Positions 6,628 to 10,219 of a stretch of DNA of 10,219 nucleotides are shown here, one piece after another (the first letter of the stretch is position 1; the number at the start of each line of letters is the position of its first letter). A model generated the notes under the pieces. That model had not been told where the DNA came from. It ran no database searches and saw nothing but the letters and a program-made list of their open reading frames with translations. The stretch is from contig CAMDQV010000054.1 of assembly GCA_945906015.1 (NCBI GenBank), positions 1-10,219 on the forward strand, given 5' to 3'. Position numbers and translations under genes: made by a program. Origin of the DNA: Pedobacter schmidteae. GTDB lineage: Bacteria; Bacteroidota; Bacteroidia; Sphingobacteriales; Sphingobacteriaceae.

Positions 6628-6741
6628 CTGTAAGGTGGTGAAATTTGGCAGACACACCTCCTCGTCTCGGTGGCGAAGATCTGGGAAATACCGTAACAGG
6701 GAAATAACTGCTTCGTGAAGGTTCGACTCCTTCCCTTACAG
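6628..6741 (+). ncRNA. tRNA-like RNA, copy 3
   Basis: Same 114-nt fold as the other copies. Its acceptor stem reads TGTAAGG (6629-6635) with CCTTACA (6734-6740). The fifth pair is A-T where copies 1 and 2 have G-C: two changes on opposite strands that keep the stem, direct evidence that the pairing matters. The anticodon-like loop and T-loop (TTCGACT, 6722-6728) match copy 1. The variable region has TCTGGG where copy 1 has TTTGGG, and ACCG like copy 2. Its 5' hairpin is the strongest of the three, nine perfect pairs (6599-6607 with 6615-6623). The trailer hairpin is at 6743-6748 with 6757-6762. The predicted transcript runs from about 6600 to 6812. Confidence 0.75.
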
Positions 6742-6779
6742 CAAACCTTATTCAACAGGTTTATAATTGGTTAGTTTAG

Positions 6780-6812
6780 ATAAGCTCCTGCCCATCAGGA
6801 GCTTATTTATTT
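6780..6812 (+). terminator. Intrinsic terminator of copy 3
   Basis: The 11-bp stem (6780-6790 with 6796-6806) and loop CCCAT are the same as in the other copies, followed by a T-rich tail. Confidence 0.9.
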
Positions 6813-6964
6813 ACTACAAATTTCAAAAAATTGCTATTTCTGAATACAATCTATTTTTTTCATGTTTATCAGCATATCGTTTATATAACTGCTTAGAGGT
6901 TATATCATTTTCTGAATGATCCTTCGCTGCTCTGCTGCTTTGATTTGCATGCTAAAAAAAAGGG

Positions 6965-6996
6965 TATGTATTTATCCAATTCAACTCTTAACTTTG
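6965..6996 (+). promoter_or_regulatory. Possible promoter of the lipoprotein gene
   Basis: TAACTTTG (6989-6996) matches TAnnTTTG. The -33 candidate is TATG (6965-6968, consensus TTTG) with a 20-base spacer. The start of transcription would fall within a few bases of ATG 7006, implying a very short 5' leader. Confidence 0.45.
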
Positions 6997-7005
6997 ATAC
7001 TGAAT

Positions 7006-8019
7006 ATGAAAAAGAGAATCATTGTTCAGGTCTTGTGCCTGCTTCCATTATTCATTTTGTCGGCATGTACAAAAGATGATAATGAACCGATGCCACAAAG
7101 CACGGTTTCACGATTATATGTTTCAAATGCAGATACAGACGCAGCTGTAGCAAACACTATGATTTTTGATCCTGCAGACCAAACTGTATTTAAAGTTCCT
7201 TATAAATTCGATTCAAAATTGCCCGATGCAAATGGGATACTTTTTAATCCATTTTCTGGAACTGTTTTCCAGGTAAGCCGAAAAAATAAAAACATCAGAA
7301 CTTTTAAAGTGAATACCGATGGTAGCCTGATGCAAGCAAATTCATTTGTAGATGAGGGTCTTTTGAGTGCCAGAGAAATGGCTTATGACCGAATGCGCGA
7401 TGTTTTATATGTTTCGAGCACTATTGACAGCGCAATTTATGTGTATACTAAAGCAAGTACGTTAACGGGTACTGTTGCCGCATTTAAAAAATTGAAGCTT
7501 AATGGACAGCCATGGGGAATACATTTGGATAATAACCGCCTTTTTGTTGTAATTGATCTGGCGCGTGCCGAGGTTCAGTTGTTTGAAGAAGTTTCTGAAC
7601 TTGCTGTAGGTAATATTAGTCCCACGAAGAAAATAACAATTAACGGAGCTACGCGGCTACATGGAATAACCTATTCTGCAGATCGGAATGTACTTCTTTT
7701 AACAGATATTGCAGAGGCCACCTCTTCTGGATTTGATACTGATGGCGCTATTTATATTATCAAGGATGCAGATGCACAATTTACTGCTGGAGGTAAAGCA
7801 GTTAGTGCTTCAACTACAATTAAAGGTCTGAATACCTTACTTGGAAATCCTGTTGATATTGCCTGGGATGACAGAACAACAAAAGACTTGATCTATGTTG
7901 CTGAAAAGGCCGGGCGCAAGATCCTGACCTTTAAATATGCAGATAATGGAAACGTAAAACCGGCGGTAATTGCTGTACTAACGAGTAGCCCTGAGGCTAT
8001 ATTTTTGGATGCGCGTTAA
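7006..8019 (+). CDS. Predicted surface lipoprotein, beta-propeller-like, function unknown
   Basis: A 337-residue protein with a lipoprotein signal peptide: positive MKKR start, hydrophobic stretch to about residue 18, lipobox LSAC with the lipidated Cys at 21. The residues after it, TKDDNE, resemble the K-(D/E)2 lipoprotein export signal that sends Bacteroidota lipoproteins to the cell surface. The mature part has recurring strand-like segments ending in aromatic or branched residues (RLYVSNA, VLYVSST, RLFVVID, VLLLTDI, LIYVAEK), spaced about 45-70 residues apart. That suggests a beta-propeller of the NHL/lactonase type, but I cannot assign a family. ATG 7006 was chosen over an in-frame ATG at 6916 because the signal peptide starts here and a promoter-like box lies directly upstream. 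The 30 extra residues would spoil the signal peptide. No catalytic residues are recognisable. It is followed 60 bases later by a membrane-protein gene. Confidence 0.8.
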   Translation: MKKRIIVQVLCLLPLFILSACTKDDNEPMPQSTVSRLYVSNADTDAAVANTMIFDPADQTVFKVPYKFDSKLPDANGILFNPFSGTVFQVSRKNKNIRTFKVNTDGSLMQANSFVDEGLLSAREMAYDRMRDVLYVSSTIDSAIYVYTKASTLTGTVAAFKKLKLNGQPWGIHLDNNRLFVVIDLARAEVQLFEEVSELAVGNISPTKKITINGATRLHGITYSADRNVLLLTDIAEATSSGFDTDGAIYIIKDADAQFTAGGKAVSASTTIKGLNTLLGNPVDIAWDDRTTKDLIYVAEKAGRKILTFKYADNGNVKPAVIAVLTSSPEAIFLDAR

Positions 8020-8030
8020 CTATTTTAGTA

Positions 8031-8062
8031 TTGTTATTAATGATAGTTTTTTCTTTACTTTG
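8031..8062 (+). promoter_or_regulatory. Possible promoter of the membrane-protein gene
   Basis: TTACTTTG (8055-8062) differs from TAnnTTTG at one position. TTG at 8031-8033 lies 21 bases upstream as a -33 candidate. It would give a leader of about 12 bases before ATG 8080. Confidence 0.35.
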
Positions 8063-8079
8063 ATTAAAATAAAAAATAT

Positions 8080-8523
8080 ATGTATTCAACTTTAATAGGC
8101 CTTCATTCCGGACTTCGATATATCGTCTTGTTATTATTGGCCCTGGCATTATTATTGGCAATAATTGGTTTGTTTGGTAAGAAACCTTATTCCGAAACTA
8201 ATCGTAAAGTGAACCTTTTTGCGATGATCTCTACACATACTCAATTTCTAGTAGGCCTGATATTGTATTTTTTCAGTCCGATGGTCAACTATTCCAACAT
8301 GGCTGTAGCAATGAAAGATGCAATGATCCGTTATTGGACGGTGGAACATTCAGTGATGATGCTGTTCGCAATACTATTGATTACTGTGGGCCATTCACGC
8401 TCTAAAAAGGCAAAAGATGCTAAAAATAAACACAGAGCGATTGCTTTATACTATGGTTTGGCTCTTTTGGTAATTATTGTTGCAATTCTTCAAAGTGGAC
8501 GTCCTTTATTGGGTATGTTATAA
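8080..8523 (+). CDS. Small four-helix membrane protein, function unknown
   Basis: A 147-residue inner-membrane protein. Predicted helices lie at about 13-32, 45-66, 88-105 and 119-138. A basic loop (SRSKKAKDAKNKHR, about 106-119) separates helices 3 and 4 and probably faces the cytoplasm. Histidines sit at or near helix ends or within helices: H9, H53, H90 and H105. That pattern would allow haem ligation as in small cytochrome b-like bundles, but this is an inference and no family motif confirms it. The start ATG has an A/T-rich upstream region without Shine-Dalgarno sequence, as in its neighbours. It lies between the lipoprotein gene and the trp attenuator, with no shared function visible. 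Confidence 0.82.
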   Translation: MYSTLIGLHSGLRYIVLLLLALALLLAIIGLFGKKPYSETNRKVNLFAMISTHTQFLVGLILYFFSPMVNYSNMAVAMKDAMIRYWTVEHSVMMLFAILLITVGHSRSKKAKDAKNKHRAIALYYGLALLVIIVAILQSGRPLLGML

Positions 8524-8537
8524 ACTCTGAGAAAAAA

Positions 8538-8567
8538 TTTGCAATCTCAAATTTCTTTATATTTTTG
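8538..8567 (+). promoter_or_regulatory. Promoter of the trp leader and trpE
   Basis: TTTG (8538-8541), an 18-base spacer and TATTTTTG (8560-8567) match the Bacteroidota consensus. Transcription would begin near 8571-8574, at or just before the leader-peptide start codons. Confidence 0.7.
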
Positions 8568-8570
8568 TAC

Positions 8571-8648
8571 ATGATCAAAATGAAACAAAATACGGGTAAT
8601 TGGTGGCGAAGCTTAATAGTAGCGCAAGGGATAGGTATTTTGAAATGA
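8571..8648 (+). CDS. trpL: trp operon leader peptide with tandem Trp codons
   Basis: A 25-codon frame from ATG 8571 (or 22 codons from ATG 8580) ends at TGA 8646-8648. It encodes MIKMKQNTGNWWRSLIVAQG and five more residues. Two adjacent TGG codons lie at 8601-8606, and an intrinsic terminator lies 33 bases past the stop, ahead of trpE. This is the classic arrangement for ribosome-mediated attenuation: a ribosome stalled at the Trp codons would keep the downstream RNA from forming the terminator. Because the promoter's -7 box ends at 8567, translation from 8571 would be leaderless or nearly so; ATG 8580 would have a leader of under ten bases. The peptide itself probably has no function beyond sensing. 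Confidence 0.8.
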   Translation: MIKMKQNTGNWWRSLIVAQGIGILK

Positions 8649-8680
8649 AAGCATAGTCAAGCAAAATCTAAACAATATAT

Positions 8681-8712
8681 AACCCGGCGCCATAAATCGT
8701 CGGGTTTTTTTT
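8681..8712 (+). terminator. Attenuator terminator ahead of trpE
   Basis: AACCCGGCG (8681-8689) pairs with CGTCGGGTT (8698-8706): nine pairs including one G-T. The loop is 8 bases, followed by a run of T to 8712. It ends 44 bases before the trpE start codon. Confidence 0.88.
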
Positions 8713-8756
8713 GTCAGTGGTTCCCCGAAAATTAAATGATCGGTTAAAATTTTATT

Positions 8757-10166
8757 ATGAAGAATTATAAATTACACACCTTCCATAAAAGACTCCTGGC
8801 GGATACAACAACTCCGGTAAGCATATACCTGCGCTTGAGAGATGTTTTTCCGAATAGTATTTTATTGGAGAGCTCTGATTATCATAGCAGGGAAAATAGT
8901 TTAAGTTATGTATGCTGCGATCCGATAGCCGGCATTGTACTGAATGGCGATAAGTTGGAGACCTATTTCCCTGATGGCACTAGAGAGCAATATCCCTTAG
9001 GCGATCTTGACCTGAAAAAGCATGTTTCTGATTTCAGGAAGCAGTTTGAGTCGACTTCCGATACTGATTTTAAATTCATCTCAAACGGTCTTTTCGGATA
9101 TTTTGCATACGAAACCGTAGAGCATTTTGAAGATATTAAGCTACACTCTGGCCCGGCAGAGGGGAGAGATATCCCCCTCATGCAGTATCATGTTTACAGG
9201 TATATCATTATAATAGATCATTTCAAGAATGAACTTTATCTGCTTGAACATCGAATGGATAAGAATGCTCCTGATGGACTTGAAAAGATTCAGTATCTGA
9301 TACAGAATAAAAATTTCCCTGAATATAAATTTAGCTTAAACGGGGAGGAGAAATCGAATTTTACCGATCAACAGTTTATTGAACTGGTTGAAAAGGTAAA
9401 AAAACACGTTTATCGCGGTGATGTATTCCAAATTGTTCCTTCGCGTGCATTTTCCAAACCATTTTTAGGGGATGAATTTAATGTTTACCGTTCTTTACGA
9501 TCAATCAACCCATCACCTTATCTATTTTATTTTGATTACGGTGATTTCAAACTTTTTGGATCTTCGCCCGAAGCTCAAATCACAATAAAAAATAATCAGG
9601 CAACTATTTATCCAATTGCCGGAACATTTAAAAGAACTGGTAACGATCTTTTAGATGCAGAATTAGCTGAGAATCTGAAAAAGGATGCGAAAGAGAATGC
9701 AGAACATGTAATGTTGGTTGATCTTGCCAGGAATGATTTGAGTAGGCATTGTGATCAGGTTGAAGTAAGATCCTTCAAAGAAATTCAGTATTACTCTCAC
9801 TTGATTCATATGGTCTCTAAAGTAACCGGGCAATTGCAGGATTCAGTTGATCCTTTTGACGTGGTTGGCGACACCTATCCGGCAGGAACCCTTAGTGGTG
9901 CACCAAAATACATGGCAATGCAGCTGATTGACAGGTATGAAAAGCAAAAACGCGGTTTTTATAGTGGAGCAATTGGCTATATGGGTTTTAACGGCGACTT
10001 TAATCATGCCATTATGATTCGCTCATTCATGAGTCAGAATAATGTACTTCATTATCAGGCAGGGGCAGGTATTGTTGCAGATTCTGATCCGGAAAGCGAG
10101 TTGAATGAAGTAAATAACAAGATCATGGCTTTAAGAAAGGCTTTGGAGATGGCTGGGGAGATATGA
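8757..10166 (+). CDS. trpE: Anthranilate synthase component I
   Basis: This 469-residue protein catalyses the first step of tryptophan synthesis: chorismate plus ammonia (from the TrpG glutaminase subunit) to anthranilate. The N-terminal domain carries the ILLES segment (35-39) and, further on, NPSPY (251-255), both associated with feedback binding of tryptophan. The chorismate-binding domain shows PIAGT (286-290), ENAEHVMLVDLARND (313-327), HMVSKVTG (351-358), PAGTLSGAPK (375-384), GAIGYMG (404-410) and GAGIVADSDPESE (436-448), all intact. Length is normal for the shorter Bacteroidota form. PabB is the nearest alternative, but the N-terminal Trp-site motifs and the trp attenuator directly upstream settle it as TrpE. 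No Shine-Dalgarno sequence precedes the ATG. It is likely the first gene of a trp operon continuing past the window; the stop codon lies inside a heptamer repeat. Confidence 0.96.
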   Translation: MKNYKLHTFHKRLLADTTTPVSIYLRLRDVFPNSILLESSDYHSRENSLSYVCCDPIAGIVLNGDKLETYFPDGTREQYPLGDLDLKKHVSDFRKQFESTSDTDFKFISNGLFGYFAYETVEHFEDIKLHSGPAEGRDIPLMQYHVYRYIIIIDHFKNELYLLEHRMDKNAPDGLEKIQYLIQNKNFPEYKFSLNGEEKSNFTDQQFIELVEKVKKHVYRGDVFQIVPSRAFSKPFLGDEFNVYRSLRSINPSPYLFYFDYGDFKLFGSSPEAQITIKNNQATIYPIAGTFKRTGNDLLDAELAENLKKDAKENAEHVMLVDLARNDLSRHCDQVEVRSFKEIQYYSHLIHMVSKVTGQLQDSVDPFDVVGDTYPAGTLSGAPKYMAMQLIDRYEKQKRGFYSGAIGYMGFNGDFNHAIMIRSFMSQNNVLHYQAGAGIVADSDPESELNEVNNKIMALRKALEMAGEI

Positions 10167-10219
10167 AGTATGAGGTAGGAGAGAATGAAGTATGAGAGTA
10201 TGAAGTATGAGGTATGAAG
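10162..10219 (+). repeat. Heptamer repeat tract (TATGARG units) after trpE
   Basis: Units TATGAAG and TATGAGG alternate at 10162-10175 and 10199-10219, with a degenerate stretch between. The tract runs off the window end. The trpE stop TGA (10164-10166) is part of the first unit. Confidence 0.75.

Larger units (their letters stand above)
5477..6815 (+). repeat. Three spaced copies of a ~280-bp RNA transcription unit
   Basis: Units lie at about 5477-5755, 5882-6160 and 6537-6815. Each starts with the same 14-base box TAAAAATTAAAATA (5477, 5882, 6537), 50-51 bases before the -7 element. Promoter, 5' hairpin, tRNA-like fold, trailer hairpin and terminator follow. From the TTGCTTA just before the fold to the terminator, copies differ by only a few substitutions and no indel. 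Promoter spacers and the DNA between units have largely diverged. The offset between copies is 406 and 655 bases. Confidence 0.9.
8571..8712 (+). promoter_or_regulatory. Trp attenuator (transcription attenuation leader) of trpE
   Basis: The leader peptide with its WW codons, an A-rich segment and the terminator at 8681-8712 form an attenuator. The segment CGGGT at 8593-8597 repeats part of the terminator's 3' arm (8701-8705) and could pair with the 5' arm. TGGCG at 8604-8608, overlapping the second Trp codon, is complementary to CGCCA at 8688-8692. Either could serve as competing pairing. The known Bacteroid-trp RNA motif describes such leaders upstream of trp genes in this phylum; I infer membership from arrangement only. 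Confidence 0.75.

Noticed and set aside
5477..6815. CRISPR array or integrative-element attachment sites
   Set aside because: Units are about 280 bp with promoters and terminators, spacing is irregular, and no cas, integrase or transposase gene is in the window.
6916..7005. Upstream start of the lipoprotein gene
   Set aside because: The 30 extra residues would bury the signal peptide and start upstream of the promoter-like TAACTTTG box.

Overview
The window reads as chromosome of a low-GC Bacteroidota, most likely a Sphingobacteriaceae member such as Pedobacter. The reasons are promoters of the TTTG-N18-20-TAnnTTTG type, genes without a Shine-Dalgarno sequence, a lipoprotein with an acidic export signal after its lipobox cysteine, and Bacteroidota-type AddAB, PdhB, AsnC/Lrp and TrpE proteins. 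The genus is an inference, not a measurement.

Layout, left to right. (1) 1-3846: the end of an AddA-like helicase-nuclease overlaps the start of an AddB-like nuclease (ATGA junction), forming a double-strand-break repair operon. (2) 3882-4899: pdhB, the beta subunit of pyruvate dehydrogenase E1, with its own promoter. It ends at a strong hairpin terminator shared with the convergent AsnC/Lrp-family regulator (4957-5427, minus strand). (3) 5428-7005: about 1.6 kb without a convincing protein gene. It holds three near-identical plus-strand RNA transcription units. Each has an A/T-rich upstream box, a Bacteroidota promoter, a 5' hairpin, a 114-nt tRNA-like fold, a second hairpin and a strong intrinsic terminator. 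(4) 7006-8523: a predicted surface lipoprotein with a beta-propeller look, then a small four-helix membrane protein. (5) 8538-10166: a trp attenuator (leader peptide with two adjacent Trp codons, then an intrinsic terminator) ahead of trpE. The window ends in a heptamer repeat that begins inside the trpE stop codon.

The most unusual content is the triplicated tRNA-like RNA. It has a leucine-tRNA-like acceptor/D/T core with a canonical T-loop and a compensatory base-pair change between copies. Its anticodon loop looks unable to decode and is almost all pyrimidine, and its variable region is about 43 nt instead of the usual 12-20. I do not recognise it as a described RNA family, and its function is unknown.
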